NCBI GenBank assembly: GCA_011947345.1
Contig: JAAVTG010000421.1
Span: 1 to 64,000 of the forward strand
Length of the DNA stretch: 64,000 nucleotides
Direction of reading: 5' to 3'
Origin: Phytophthora quininea
Lineage: Eukaryota; Oomycota; Peronosporomycetes; Peronosporales; Peronosporaceae
A model generated the notes under the pieces. That model was not told the origin of the DNA. It was given only the letters and a program-made list of their open reading frames with translations, and searched no databases. The translations under genes were made by a program, and so were the position numbers. Shown here in pieces: positions 20,828-32,404 of the stretch. How positions within the stretch are numbered: the first letter of the stretch is position 1; every line of letters begins with the position of its first letter.

Positions 20828-21592
20828 CTAAAAGTTTTGCCCTGCTACTTCGAGAATTTCGTACAGGTCGATGTTAACCTCCGACGCGAATTGTTGTCCT
20901 AAACGCTGGTCGATCGGAAGGTCAGCTCCTTGAAGAAGACCCAGTAACTCACGGGAATCGAAATTCACCACCGCGTGTGGGGCCATAATAGGCACTGGAT
21001 TCAACGTGGACAATTTAGTTGTTCGTGTATTCGGATCCACCGTGTATAACTTGAACTCGGCGCTCTTCAAACGGTCGGAGACTGACACGCAAAGAATGAA
21101 ATGAACTCCCGGAAATCTTGCCCACTGCTGAGTCTTCCAGTCGAGTTGACCCGGTTCAGTTCCCCATCCACGCAAGTGGCCATTTTCCACGACGAGAGAG
21201 TACCAGGACTCAAAGTCTGGGACTCCCTGTGGCAATTCATCTCCAGTTGCTCGTTTCGGCCCGAAGCTGTTGTCAGCTTGACAGTATGGAAGGGCGGAGT
21301 ACCCAGGAGGAGTTGATTCCCCATAGGAGGCCATATACCTTTCAAAGGCAGGCTGCTTGCCCATGGCAGTCTCCAACTTCCGGACGAATTTCTCGTGCTC
21401 TTGCGAAGCCTTCTCGACAATGTAAATTCTACCGTCGACCCACTCCATTTGCTTCGATCTGAACAATTGACTCTCACACTCTGAGAATTGCCTCCATTCC
21501 TCGTGGGTAGCAGCACAAATGGGGACGACACGTGTCTCCTTTTCGCGGCTCAAGGCTGCTTCGATCTCGTTGGTGATCCGTTGAACAGCCAT
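20828..21592 (-). CDS. Oomycete hypothetical, possible Uma2/PD-(D/E)XK-like fold
   Basis: 254 aa, single exon, no signal peptide. EWVDGRIYIVEKASQEHEKF, then FGPKRATGDELPQGVPDFESW, SLVVENGHLRGWGTEPGQLDWK and FPGVHFILCVSVS have the layout of a large oomycete family that I associate with the Uma2/PD-(D/E)XK nuclease-like fold (…E.G.S..WG..GQLDWKA..W..FPGV…). The candidate metal-binding acids would be the Asp in PDF and the Glu in VEN. This is inference from remembered pattern. The family may be catalytically inactive and mobile-element associated. Confidence 0.4.
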   Translation of the reverse strand: MAVQRITNEIEAALSREKETRVVPICAATHEEWRQFSECESQLFRSKQMEWVDGRIYIVEKASQEHEKFVRKLETAMGKQPAFERYMASYGESTPPGYSALPYCQADNSFGPKRATGDELPQGVPDFESWYSLVVENGHLRGWGTEPGQLDWKTQQWARFPGVHFILCVSVSDRLKSAEFKLYTVDPNTRTTKLSTLNPVPIMAPHAVVNFDSRELLGLLQGADLPIDQRLGQQFASEVNIDLYEILEVAGQNF

Positions 21593-22796
21593 GCCACCAC
21601 TTCAAAGAGAATCCGCGATATCTCTATCTTTCGAGCACATTTATCTTCATGAAACTATACCTTAAGGTTGAAGTGGTACTGGATCTCTTCATTTCTCAAT
21701 TCTCTCCAAGCAGCTCAAGCGCAAGCCGCCACCACTTCTAACGCATGTCGTACGTGGCTTTCTGAGCGTCCTCCACCTATCTCTAAGTCCCTGTTCCTCC
21801 CCTCCCTAGAGGCGGCCTCATCGTCTCGGTGCTTGGTTCTCACCCTCCAGGTAAGCCCTCCACCCTCCATTGTTGCAGTGCACACGGGGATCGCAAAACC
21901 GTCATGTTCGTGGTTCATCGCCGCTCTCGCTCTGATGTCGCGGTTGATTCGCGCAACGGCAGCACTTGATCGACTTCGGACGGGGTAAACAGCAGCCTCA
22001 GTACCTGCAACTGCATACATCGTTGCTGGGAAAATTCGGTGAGCGTGCAGGACAGCAAATTGAGAAGTGAGGGCAACATGAGCTTGACGGCAACGATATT
22101 GCGTCTTGTACGTGGAACTAGTTTGTATCACAGTCTGCAGTCGCTCAGCGATTTTGGCAGTGGCCGCTCACGTTTGGTGGCGGCAAAGACATCACGAGGT
22201 TCATTGAAGCCGGCAGATCTCGGTCAAAAGCGAGCGGTAACTGGTCGACAGCACTGACGTCCGGTCCGTCTGATTTCGGGGGTCCCAGCTTTGTGTACTT
22301 TACGAAAGAGAACAACATCGCCAGCTTTCGTTGGAGCATGTGTTAGCGCTGAGGTTTCTTTTCCCGCGCTTCCAGGATTCCAGGCAAGCGAGCTGGCAAC
22401 AAGGCTGCGCGTATTTCACTGGTATCAATAATGTACCGCGGCGCAGGATAGGCCCGCTTGCTTTCTGTGAGTCGGAATCTGCTGCTTGGGAGAACGGTCG
22501 GCTGCCTGTACCTTTGGTTGGCAACCAATGGTTGACGACAGGGCCCTCGTGTGATGGAGCGTAGCGGACGAGCATGGCACGTCAGCACCGCATGTCGATG
22601 TCGATCAGTTCTATAAAAGCACAGTTGAATCTCGCCGACTCTGCGCTGAGGACAAACGGCACGCGGTTCAGCGACGCCAAGAAGCCGTTCACATGGCTCG
22701 AATCTGGTAGCGGTCACTTGGCATGACTAGTACGAAGTATGGACAATAGTGTCACGCTTGGTATTGATTGGTAGCCTACTTTTTTCTTTGCTTGTT
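21593..22796. other. No recognised gene
   Basis: ORFs on both strands overlap each other without family features. One plus-strand stretch (about 22165-22345) reads FGGGKDITRFIEAG through DFGGPSFVYFTKENNI to a stop. It could be the last exon of a decayed gene but has no start or partner exon. Confidence 0.35.
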
Positions 22797-23138
22797 TAGA
22801 GACCACCCTTGGCAACGACCTTGTAGCGAATGTCACTATTCAGAATGTTGCCGTCCGCCTTGACGATATTCTTCACCGCTGCCAGTGGCAAGTTGTTGTC
22901 GACCCAAATCTTTTGAAGAACGGGTACGCGACATCGTCTCGGTACGACATCATCTCGAACTACTTGGCAATTGGGATGGAGCTTTTCGCCGCCTCGTTTT
23001 GGCCGTTGGACGAACGCAGAAGTCTGTTGGGGGATAAGTCGGTTCAAAAGAAGTCGGCGGTAAGGGAGTGGTAGATTCCGTCGCCGCCGCAACATTGACG
23101 AGGAGAGCCGTCACGAGGAGGAGGATGAAAGTACGCAT
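22797..23138 (-). pseudogene. Small secreted protein, decayed copy 1
   Basis: The ATG at 23138 opens a clear signal peptide (MRTFILLLVTALLVNVAAA), followed by a Thr/Pro-rich stretch. The frame then stops within about 62 codons, while the conserved tail (KIWVDNNLPLAAVKNIVKAD ... IRYKVVAKGGL-stop) continues in another frame. The tail aligns with the neighbouring copy at 23412-23707. The ending (Val-Lys ... Ile-x-Tyr-Lys-Val-Val) faintly recalls cystatin-like folds, but I would not name it. It is either a pseudogene or a frame-broken small effector-like gene. Confidence 0.45.
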
Positions 23139-23411
23139 GACTGGCAGGTGATAGGTGATGGTCACTTGAGGGAGTCTGGGCAAGTTGCAAAGTGAAGTTC
23201 CTAGCAATAACACAAGTACCGTCTTGAATACTCTCCTCACGATAGCCGTAAACTCAACTTCCTTCCAGATGATCCACGCGATGACATTTTCGGAGCTGGT
23301 GATTATTCCACGAACGAAAACATAATATGTTAGAGAATTGTATATCGGTACTGTATAAAGATTCATTCAACGATCTTGTACCAACTGTAGTCCTTGACTT
23401 TACTCTGTCTT

Positions 23412-23707
23412 CATTTATGTCTTCTTCAGTCCGTCCTGGGCGACGGTCTTGAACGCATGAAATTCTCTACAATGTTCACGTTGGCTGGATTTTCGTTAAC
23501 CTTCACGAGTTTGGTCCCCGTAGCTAGAGGCGCGTTCTTGGCGAACCAGATATTGAAGAACGAGTAGGCAATGTCGCCGCGGTATGTCATCATCTCGAGT
23601 TGCTTGGCGTTTGGTGTGTGTGGGGGGTCTCGTAGCCACCGTTTTGCTTGTAGCGATGCCTTTGAGATTCTTGAGGCCGTCGAAAATCCCTCACTCTTCG
23701 TCTTCAT
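23412..23707 (-). pseudogene. Small secreted protein, decayed copy 2 (no signal peptide)
   Basis: AKQLEMMTYRGDIAYSFFNI followed by WFAKNAPLATGTKLVKVNEN parallels the tail of copy 1 once the latter's frames are combined (CQVVRDDV/EMMSYRDDVAY and WVDNNLPLA). No signal peptide or plausible start precedes it. The 3' end changes frame before FKTVAQDGLKKT-stop. It is probably a tandem duplicate in decay. Confidence 0.4.
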
Positions 23708-24090
23708 CCATTGTACGTACGCAGTAGTCTCTTGTGGGGATCGACGGGCTCAAGGAAACCCGACGGGGACTTGAGATCGCAGTGTGCTTGGCCTCTGTGG
23801 TCTTACAGACAGTAACGAACAGCGTCACTACAATCAACGAGAAGGAAATACACATGGGTGCAACGAGTCCAACGCAATTTGGAAAGTGTGCGTTTCCTTC
23901 GGTGGCGCGATACAGGATACTAGCACCTTCTCAAGAGAGACTTGCTGCATCAGCGACTCATAACCAAATACATGTGCTCCACGTGCATGACTTTAAAAGT
24001 CACAGCAGGACGATGTCCACGTAGAACAAAACGCCACGTGCTATTTTACAACTTCAGCGGACAGGCAATTTCGCAGAGAGTCGTGCCTAC
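23708..24090. other. Intergenic, nothing recognised
   Basis: Only the presumed promoter of the F-box/LRR gene. No motif stands out. Confidence 0.4.
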
Positions 24091-26317
24091 ATGACCGCAA
24101 AAGATCGACAAGATGAAGCTCTGCGGGTCCGAGTGGAACTCCTTCGGGTTCAACACGAGCGCCGGACAGCAGCGCAACTGTCCCAAAATCTCGTAGAGCG
24201 TGTGCATTCAATTGCAAAATCTTTCCGTGTCGCTTTGAACGAAATGTAAGCGGTTTGGACAGATGCAACGAGCAACGCGGCACTGTTCAGATAATATGAA
24301 AGCGTTACCAGCGCCACCGATCGAGCTGTTCTGCCAGGTAAGTACAAACGTACTATCATAATCACAATTCATTGACCCCATGACCACTTCACTTGGTAGG
24401 ATACTCGAGGTGCGATCATCAAACAAGAACTGGACCTTCGTAATTTCGCCAGTGTTTCCAACGACTGGTTGTCTACAATGGCATCGCATTCTATCGCCAA
24501 AGGTACAAACGTATTAATCGTTGTGTTATAAAAGATAATTTGCTTACCTTTTGTTCTTCGTACTATCTAGGAGATGCGATAATGAAGTGTCGAGAAATGC
24601 TATTGGAAGGCACACGCATCAAGAACATCGGAACGACACACCTGGCCAAGTTTAAATGCCTGACCAAGTTAAACGTATCAAGGTTTGGCCACTAAGTGAC
24701 CACATCATCATCATTTTACTGGATCGTACTTACTTTTTGTATAGATGCCATGCTCTCACGGATGGAGGACTGTCAACGATCCGACGGCATTTAAGCTTGC
24801 TGCAGGAACTAATTCTCGACGATTGCCACCATTTCTCGAGTGCTGTGCTAAGCAAAGTGTGGAAGGACTGCAAGCGACTGCACACGTTATCTGTTCGTGG
24901 TTGTCCAGGCGTCACAGACGCCGTTCTCCAAGTGATAGCTACCACCAAGAGATCGTCCCCGACTGCACTCTCCGGTCTCTCGACGTTCGCCAGTGTAAGA
25001 ATCTCACGTCGTCTGGAGTCTCGTATTTGGCAAGTTCGACCGTCAAAGGCACGGCAGTGCAGTATTTAGCTGTGGATGACTGCCTTAGTGTCGACAATAT
25101 GGCCTTCTTCGGATTTGAAAGTAGCGTAGTGCTTCGTTCTCTCCAAGTTTTGCGTCTGAGTGGCTTGGGGATTGATGAGACTGCTGTTAGTTGGATCGTT
25201 AAAGGCTGCGGAGGTTCACTGAAGCGACTCAGTGTCGCACGTTGCAAGACTTTGTCGGACTTTGCTCTGCTGCTGATGGCGCCTTTGATCGCTTCGCCAG
25301 TGTTTGAATATCTCAACATGGAAGACTGTCCGCTTATCACTGACGAAGGGATTAGAAATCTCTTCTCTGAGGGAGACAATAAAGCTCAAACAAGAGATGA
25401 CGATAGCGACGATGATACGCCACGCAAGCGACTAGCATCGCTGAATTTGAAGAACTGTATCAACGTTGGAGATGCTGGTATGGCAGTAGTCGGGAAATAT
25501 TGTGGCAGCCTGACGAAGTTGGACTTGAAAGGCTTGCGGAAAGTCTCGGACGACGGCGTCATGGAGATTGTCAAGGGCTGTCCACTGTTAACGAAATTGT
25601 CGTTGTCCGGTCGGAAGATAACCATCCAAACGTTCAATCTGATCGGTAAAATGTGTCGGAAGCTGCAGTCACTTGATGTTTCAGAGAGGCATGACCTCGA
25701 GACACCCGCGTGCTTCATGCAGCTCTTCCCAACACCAGCCAGTGGAAAATATTCGACGCATCCGTTGAAGCGCATTGATTTGAACGCAACAAACATCTGT
25801 GATACTGGTGTGAGCGTGCTTGCTGCTGCTTGCCCACAACTCGAAAGTATGAATCTTTCTAAGGTGAGCTTATCACGTTAGAAAGCATTCGTTCTTGTCA
25901 TTAACATGAACTTTATTTTGCTTATAGTGCTCTCAGATAACAGACTTTGCGGTCGAGGCGCTTGCTTCGTGCTGTTTCCAACTTCGAGTGTTTATACTCG
26001 CCAATACACGTGGGATAACAGATCGATCACTAGCAGCACTGGCATTTACCAAGATACCGTTAGAAATATTCGATCTCATTGGCAATATTCGCATTACAGA
26101 CGGTGGTCTTCTTGCACTTTGCACTGGGTGTCAACAGATCCAGGAGCTTCGTTTAAAAGGCTGTGATCGGCTATCCCAGAAGACAATTAAGCTCTGCAAC
26201 GATTCTCTGCTCCCATTCACGAAACCTCTGGTCACATCCTCAACGATTGAAACCATCGCCACTGGAGGAGCGGCAACAGAACCACTTCAAGGCCACACGT
26301 CGAACAAGTTCGCTTGA
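24091..26317 (+). CDS. F-box/leucine-rich-repeat protein (FBXL type)
   Basis: Expected to select substrates for SCF ubiquitin ligases. An N-terminal helix (MTAKDRQDEALRVRVELLRV) leads to an F-box-like segment (LPAPPIELFCQ ... LDLRNFASVSNDWLS). About fifteen cysteine-containing LRRs of the LDL..C..ITD.G type follow, such as LNVSRCHALTDGGL, LSVRGCPGVTDAVL, LNLKNCINVGDAGM and LRLKGCDRLSQKTI. Exons: 24091-24245(?), about 24291-24337, 24400-24502, 24571-24682, 24745-25863 and 25928-26317. The first junction does not close in frame and is uncertain. CCCC at 24957-24960 needs a fifth C for the frame to continue from TKRSSP into DCTLRSLDV. The acidic insert DDDSDDD sits between repeats. Confidence 0.82.
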
Positions 26318-26382
26318 TGCACGGCCGATACGAAGCTGCTGTTGTTTTGAAAGCTAAAATTTCGCAATTGGCGTAAGAATGA

Positions 26383-26465
26383 TGTTGGCCTTTTGCTAGT
26401 TCAGTTGGTGAAAGCGCTATCGTTGACGCGGCAGATCAAGGGTTCAAACCCCGTCGCGGTCGCTC
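26383..26465 (+). other. tRNA-like remnant
   Basis: TAGTTCAGTTGGTGAAAGCG followed by AAGGGTTCAAACCCCG resembles an A-box/D-arm and B-box/T-arm at the right spacing for a tRNA. The anticodon stem and acceptor stem do not pair well, so it is probably a dead tRNA or part of a tRNA-derived retroelement. Confidence 0.35.
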
Positions 26466-27733
26466 GGAAAGTTAAGTCACCGTTCATGTTCCCAGTACAA
26501 CTCCTTCAAAAGCTATGGACACAATTGGTGGGCAGATATGGTTGGGGGACAAACCAGAACAGCTACTCCATGTTGCTGTGCATTCTGTTCAACATTGGTC
26601 TACCGAGCTCTGTTGTGGTTGCATCACACATTTTCCGACGAACACACGATGATCCCAACGATTGCTTCGGTCAAATCGAGGACATTGACGATGTGAAAAA
26701 CAGCTTGCTGTTGTTCAAACCGATCAAAAGCGTCGTCGATGCTCATGACATTGTTTTCTCTCGTTGACGAGCGAGATGAGTTCTTACTGAAGCTTTTTAA
26801 TCCAACGATCAAAGCGGAGCTACTCGTGAACTGGCTGACCCAAGAGCAATGGGATGCCCTTGGAGGTGAATCCGTACCAGAAGATTGGAGAGCAAGTACG
26901 AATCCAGTGCATGCTCCATATGCGCTGGATTTCAATGTGCTCACAACGTTTGGCGAGTTGGATGGCACGGCGCTTTTGTTTCCAAGTGGGTCGCCACTTC
27001 GTCCTTTCAGGCGCTGTTTGTTCCATCAAGCACAACCCGCCAGGGCGAAGGCGATTGCCAAGGGATGGATTTCAAGAGATTATAACTTCGATGACTTCTC
27101 ATAGGAAGGATTCACACTTGGAAGAGAAGATGAAATTGCTATTTACTAGTACCGAAAGTAGTCATTTCGTCGCTTTCGGAAGTTCATCGTAGCAATTTCA
27201 ATGCAGCCTGATGCAATTGGTATTGAAAGTTATGGGCAGCGACTTCACTTGGTACAACGTCGATGAATTCCTTTTGGTTTTGGTTCTGGTACGATGAGCA
27301 TGACCAACACCGATTTTCCAGGATGTGGAGCTAAAGCAGATTAACGATTTGGAGCTCGTCTGTCTGAACATCGTGTAGTGTAACTCGACTGTTTTGTACG
27401 CGAAATCCTATGCGCCGGATTGCGAACCACGATTGCTTTACGAGCCACAATTGCGATCTTCCTACGTCGCATTCGCCATCGTGACAACGGCGGCGTCAAT
27501 GCTCCATTTGCGGCACAAAATCTGGTCGTGAAGACAACGTCGATGACCTGCGTGCGATACGTGGGAATCGTTCGCGCGCTTGCCGTGGAAAACAAAGTAT
27601 ATTCTTCAAAGCCAATCTGTGAAGGAGGCGACGCAGAGTATGTTACAGGCCCTAGGAACGACGCAGAGCACATCCAGCGTTTGGTTTCGCTTCGCTTTGT
27701 TGGAAGTGAAGTCCTTCAGAAGACTGTGTGGAA
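26466..27733. other. Unrecognised ORF relics
   Basis: The plus-strand ORFs 26393-26767 and 26739-27104 join across a frame change (ending ...DDVKNSLLLFKPIKSVVDAH and continuing DERDEFLLKLFNPTIKAELL), so an old or frame-broken gene may lie here. I recognise no domain. The 27340-27740 part has overlapping ORFs on both strands with no support. Confidence 0.3.
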
Positions 27734-27784
27734 ATGTTGACTATGAATGTATGTTGCAACACAACATACATTCATAGTCAACAT
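27734..27784. repeat. Perfect 23-bp inverted repeat, 5-nt loop
   Basis: The left arm 27734-27756 (starting ATGTTGACTATGAATG) and right arm 27762-27784 are exact reverse complements around CAACA. It lies about 215 bp before the START-like gene. It could be a transcribed hairpin or the last remains of a fold-back element. Confidence 0.95.
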
Positions 27785-27998
27785 CCCCGCAATAGTAATA
27801 TCATTCTTATGTCGAGGATCCTGCGACATGAGTGATGGGGTAGCCAGTCTTTTGACCAAACGTTCGAGAAGCCGCATACAAATTGGTAGTCAGGAATCTA
27901 CCCAGGCCGGAAGAAGCGGACGGGCTCAAATCTCGCTCGAGCGGTCAGTCTCTCCTCAGAACCTCGCCACCCCCCTCCACAAGCGCTTCTCCTTCACC

Positions 27999-29768
27999 AT
28001 GGCCGCAGGACTGCCGGACGACCTCGTGCTCGAGTACGACATGCTGCATCTGGACACCGACGACAGCCTTTTAGAAACGACCGCGGCCCCCAACGACCCG
28101 AGCGTCGACGACCTCCTGGCCAGCTGCGCCGTGGGCGTCAGCATCGCCTCGGACGCGCAGCCGACGGCCACTTGCGCCTCCTCGGCCGGCACGGCCTGCT
28201 GCTCGTCCACCGCGGCCAGGAGCCCCGAGGCAGAGCCCCGCAGGACGACTTGGCGGCATTTCTATTGGACGGAGAGCAGTTTCTAAAAGACATGGAAAAA
28301 GTCGTCAAGTTAGATTTGGACGCCGACAAGAATCAGACGCTGCTGGAGCAGAACGACGGCGCGATCGACCTCGATGCCTTCACGGATCTGGAGCTCATGT
28401 CTCCGTGTCCAAGCGTGCCGAGCACGTTGGACGGCTCTCCGTGCAAGACGGACGTGGACGAGTTCGAGGTGGAGTGTCCATTGCTGGCAGAAGAGCAGAA
28501 GCAGAAGCAGCAAGAGCAGGAGAAAAGTACCAGGAAGCGCTCATGGGCCACGCGCTGCCCCCATGTCCCCTCCACGACTGCCCCACACCAACTCGACACT
28601 GTCGAACTCGTCCTCGACGTCCAACAGCTCCATGGGACACACTGACGGCAGCGTGTCGGCTTCCCCCATGCCGTCCATGCCTGAAGAGGAAGCTGCGCAC
28701 ACGACGCGCGAAGAGGAAGACGAGACCATGGACGAGGAAGCGATGGAGGATGAGATGGATCTGCTGGAGAAGGAGGCGAGATATTTGGACGCACAGAAAG
28801 ACTTCTTGCAGTCGCGCGCCAAGTCCAACCGCCCACAACGTCAGAGCATTAAGAATAAGCGCCGTGGCCGCGAGAACCCCAAGGCGCTGCAGAAGAGTCA
28901 GGAAGACAACAAGCTCTTGAATGAATTGTTCTCGCAGCAGAAGGTGTACGCCGACAACTTCAAGGCCATGCTGGCGTTCGCTCCAGTGAACGATGTGCGC
29001 ATGGCGCTGATGACGCCGATGGAGTCGTACATTCGTCTCGGGAAAGACTTTAACGAGCGGAGGAAAACCATTCTCGCATTGCGCGAAGAGAAGCTGGACA
29101 TGACGTACCAGTTTATTGAGCAGAAAGCGCAAGGACTGGATGTCAACCAGCCGTACCAGTACTCGGACATGTTTGAGAAGTTCGGAAAGCACTACTGTGT
29201 GAACTTTGCCATCTCTAAGTACGAGGGCGTGAGCGTTTTCCAGGTGGGACGCGCAATCTACGAGCAGATTGCTGGCAAGGACGAGGCGCTGAACCACGCG
29301 ATCGGCAGCACAACCATCCGCGAGTCGTACGACACGATCAAGTGCAACTTCATGCACCAGCGCATTGTCTCGAGCATGCACTGGGATGGCGACGACGCCG
29401 ACAAGATGCCAGACATGGAGTCGAACGCGATTTTCTTCTGCCGCTTCGGAGACAACTCGGCAGTGCTAGCCACAGACTACATTGACCAGGACGACCTGCA
29501 CCCATACGACACTTCCAACCGCATCCGCAAGGATGTCTCCAGCGGTGTGGTGCTGTCTGGCCACGAAGATGCCAACGGCAACAAGTACGTCGTGATGAAG
29601 CGCTATCTGATGGCCAAGTACCACATGTACCCGCACAAGGTGACCCAGGAGCAGCAGGACCGCTTCTTCGCCAACATGCCCAAGTGCCACGACACCATGA
29701 AGACACTGATCGTTGACCGCCTCCAACAACAAAACCCGTCCTGCTGCCCTTGCGCAGGCGATGACTGA
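27999..29768 (+). CDS. Oomycete START-like protein with acidic/coiled N-terminus
   Basis: About 590 aa when its three frames are combined. An acidic N-terminal half (LLDGEQFLKDMEKVVKLDLD; LDAFTDLELMSPCPS) leads to a coiled basic stretch (LLEKEARYLDAQKDFL; KNKRRGRENPKALQ). The C-terminal ~270 residues (YIRLGKDFNERRKTILALRE ... DTIKCNFMHQRIVSSMHWDG ... YVVMKRYLMAKYHMYPH) match the oomycete START-like family also seen at 55531 and 57437. The acidic and basic N-terminus suggests a bZIP-like regulator. Frame breaks sit in CCCC 28236-28239, AAAA 28523-28526 and CCCCC 28558-28562; one base added at each restores a single frame. Confidence 0.6.
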
Positions 29769-30101
29769 AGGGCTTGATGAGATACCGACAGCTAGGCACG
29801 CGCGTTTCTTTCATTCTTTTATTCGCAAGTGGTTTCCTCGGGTCCATGTTTTCCTCCGGTCGAGCTGAAGAAGACGTGCAGGGCCAAGGAGCATACATTT
29901 CTCGTGGAGTGAGTGACTAAAATTATATGGCAGCAGCTGCAAGCGCTCCGTGCTCACCATGGCGAGTTGGTTGTGTATGTGGTTCATGCATAGCGAAGCG
30001 AATGTGTCACCAATCCAATGAATCTCCATTCGCTCACTTCAACCATTGTGTTCTCGTCCAGTGCATCTCGAAAGTATTTCTCGAAAAATATCAAAAACAT
30101 A
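29769..30101. other. Intergenic up to the Crypton insertion
   Basis: 3' flank of the START-like gene. Nothing else is recognised before the CATT that marks the Crypton boundary. Confidence 0.4.
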
Positions 30102-30145
30102 CATTCTCCAGAATTCGTAGGACTTTAAACCCACGAGTTTCCTTA

Positions 30146-30168
30146 TTGCAGGACAGAGTGTCCTGCAA
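30146..30168. repeat. Crypton subterminal hairpin
   Basis: TTGCAGGACA-GAG-TGTCCTGCAA forms a perfect 10-bp stem with a 3-nt loop near the left end of Crypton copy 1. Copy 2 keeps seven of the ten pairs at 32549-32565. Its position suggests a recombinase binding site. Confidence 0.75.
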
Positions 30169-30316
30169 ATTCCAAATGGAAAGCAGCATAATCAAAAATA
30201 AACATGGGCTCACTATAGGGCCGAGGCAACAACCAATTTCTACCACTTTTGCTGGACAAAGTCCTGCAAGTTCGGCATACAAAAATCAAGACAATTTCTG
30301 ACTGCAGAACGAAACG

Positions 30317-32404
30317 ATGGCGACCGTCGACTGGGAAGACTTGACGAGGCAAGTGACGGAGATACAGCGAAACACGGTCAGCGCGCGTTCTCGCGCTGTG
30401 TACCAGAACTCCTACGGTCGATTTATTGCCTGGGTTGGTTATACAAGCCAAATCTCGTGTCTCCTGCCTTCGCTGATCGTCTTGGCGATGTTTCGGGTGC
30501 ATCTTTGAAGCAGCTTCGGAAACGACTAAAGCCTCTACTCGATCGTGACGTAGCCAACCCCCTCTTCGGTTTGATGCCATGCAAATGGATGTGTTTGGAG
30601 CTTGGCTGCTAACGCTGGAAAAATCTGATGGCACTGCTTTAAGCTATTCAGCATTGAACACACATCGAGCGGGACTTTTCAATTTATATCGTGACTATGG
30701 TCTTGAAATTCCGTCAACAATGGAAAAAGGTTTACAAAAGTATTTCAAAGGATTGAAACGAGATAGAGCGACTGCTGCAGCACGAGGAGAAATTCGCGCT
30801 AAGACGGGCAAGGATCCTTTGTCATTTGATCTGTATGTTTTTGTGTGAGCAGCTTTTCAGGAGCTCGGCAAACAACATGGCTTTTGCTCGAATATGTATG
30901 ATTATTGCTCGGAATTTAATGTGTCGGTCCGCTAATGCTTTTGGGATCCACCATGGGCACATGGAGTGGAGTGGAGACGCTCTTTGTATTTATTTCGCAC
31001 ACCAAAAAATGGTCAAGAAGGTAGCAGACCCCGTGACCCACGCCATATATACGCAAACCCTTTGAACCCAGCAATTTGCCCAGTTCTCGCCATCGCTATG
31101 TTTTGGGCGACTTCATCTTTTGACGGAAGTGATCTTTTGTTTCCCGGCAGTAATCAATATGAACGATTCCGCAAGTGCTTGCACCGATTGTTAGAAAGAG
31201 ATGAATCAAATACTGAATTACGTAGGAGAGGAGTAAACCAAGACGAGCTTGGTACTCATTCTAAGCGAAAAGGAGCGGCTACTTACTGTGCGTCAGGTTC
31301 TACGGCTTGTCCGTCATCGACCGCTGTGCGCCTGAGAGCTGGGTGGTCATTAGGAGGAGTTCAGAACACTTATCTACGCTACGAAGCTGCAGGTGATATG
31401 CATGTCGGAAGAACCGTGTCTGGCTTGCCACCTGGAAGTCACAAATTTGCGGTTTTACCCCGCACTTTGGCGAACGTGATGCTGCCGTCGAACAAGCTAT
31501 TGCGTGTGTATTTCCAGGATTACCGTCTCAGTTAACTTACGTCGGCGAATTTTGCCTGGCCTCGTTAGTATATCACGCGCCGTATCTGCGAACACATCTC
31601 TCAGTTAAGCACCCGTTGCTGGAATCGCCCTTGTTCCAGCATCCCACACTAATAGCAGACTTGTCGTCGAAGATGTGTGGGATTGATGACACTAGCAATC
31701 GTCTACAGCCCACCGGAGTACCGCCGCATGTAGCCATTCTACGAGAAGTCAAAGCATTGCTAGAAGTAGCAATGAAAACTATCGAACACGTAGATGCGAC
31801 CGGAACCGCAACCGTGCGTGACATCATGGCAGAACTTGAGCAGCGAGCAATTGGTGCCGGCGTCGTGACTTTCGACGGGCTTGACAGTGCCCTCCAACGG
31901 TGTCTAGAGTCCACAGGAGTGACTGCTTTGGTGGAGGAGTTGAACTCAAATGCTCCGCAAACTTCTAGCCATCAACACGCTGACAACGCACGGATGACTC
32001 CGTCATTCTTTTGGGGAGGTAAATTCAGGCGTGTTCCACCAAATTTTGAGCTGCCTGATTGCTCGGTTGCCATGCTGTGGGTGTTGTGGCAGTGTGGTAA
32101 TTCACGCAAGAAGATTCCTCCGTTGCGAGTTCTCGACGGACGCGATATGCCAAACAGGAACTTACAGAAGCGACTTAGTGACGCACGTTATATAATGTGC
32201 ATGATTGAGAACGAAGCAAAGTGTACCGGCTGGTGGCGTGCTCATCAGAGCGTCGAAGAGGCTGTAAAGACCTTCACGGCCTGTGAGAAGAGCGTCACGG
32301 TCCCCCAGCTTACAGCAAACAATCGCAAACGGCGTCGGGGTCAACTGACTTGGATCTCTGTAGTGGCTCTGCATCGCAGGGCACGGAAGCAAAATCAGCA
32401 CTAG
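30317..32404 (+). pseudogene. Crypton tyrosine recombinase, copy 1 (frame-broken)
   Basis: Recombinase with a core-binding N-terminus (ARSRAVYQNSYGRFIAWV) and a catalytic domain. The box I Arg is in LMCRSANAFG. HxxR appears in GTHSKRKGAATY, Trp in LRAGWSLGG, and the nucleophile Tyr in NTYLRYEAAGDMHVGRT. The C-terminal domain (FWGGKFRRVPPNFELPDCSV ... LWQCGNSRKKIPPLRVLDG) is probably the GCR1_C-type DNA-binding domain of Cryptons. All catalytic residues are still present, but the reading frame changes near 30430-30560, 30840, 31050 and 31470. Some breaks may be homopolymer errors. Confidence 0.8.

Noticed and set aside
22343..22717. Minus-strand ORF of 124 codons as a gene
   Set aside because: Arg/Pro-rich composition, overlapping ORFs on the other strand, no start context or domain.
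24246..24290. A normal GT-AG first intron in the F-box/LRR gene
   Set aside because: The phases do not join, and the interval is also open in the next exon's frame. I leave this junction unresolved rather than force it.
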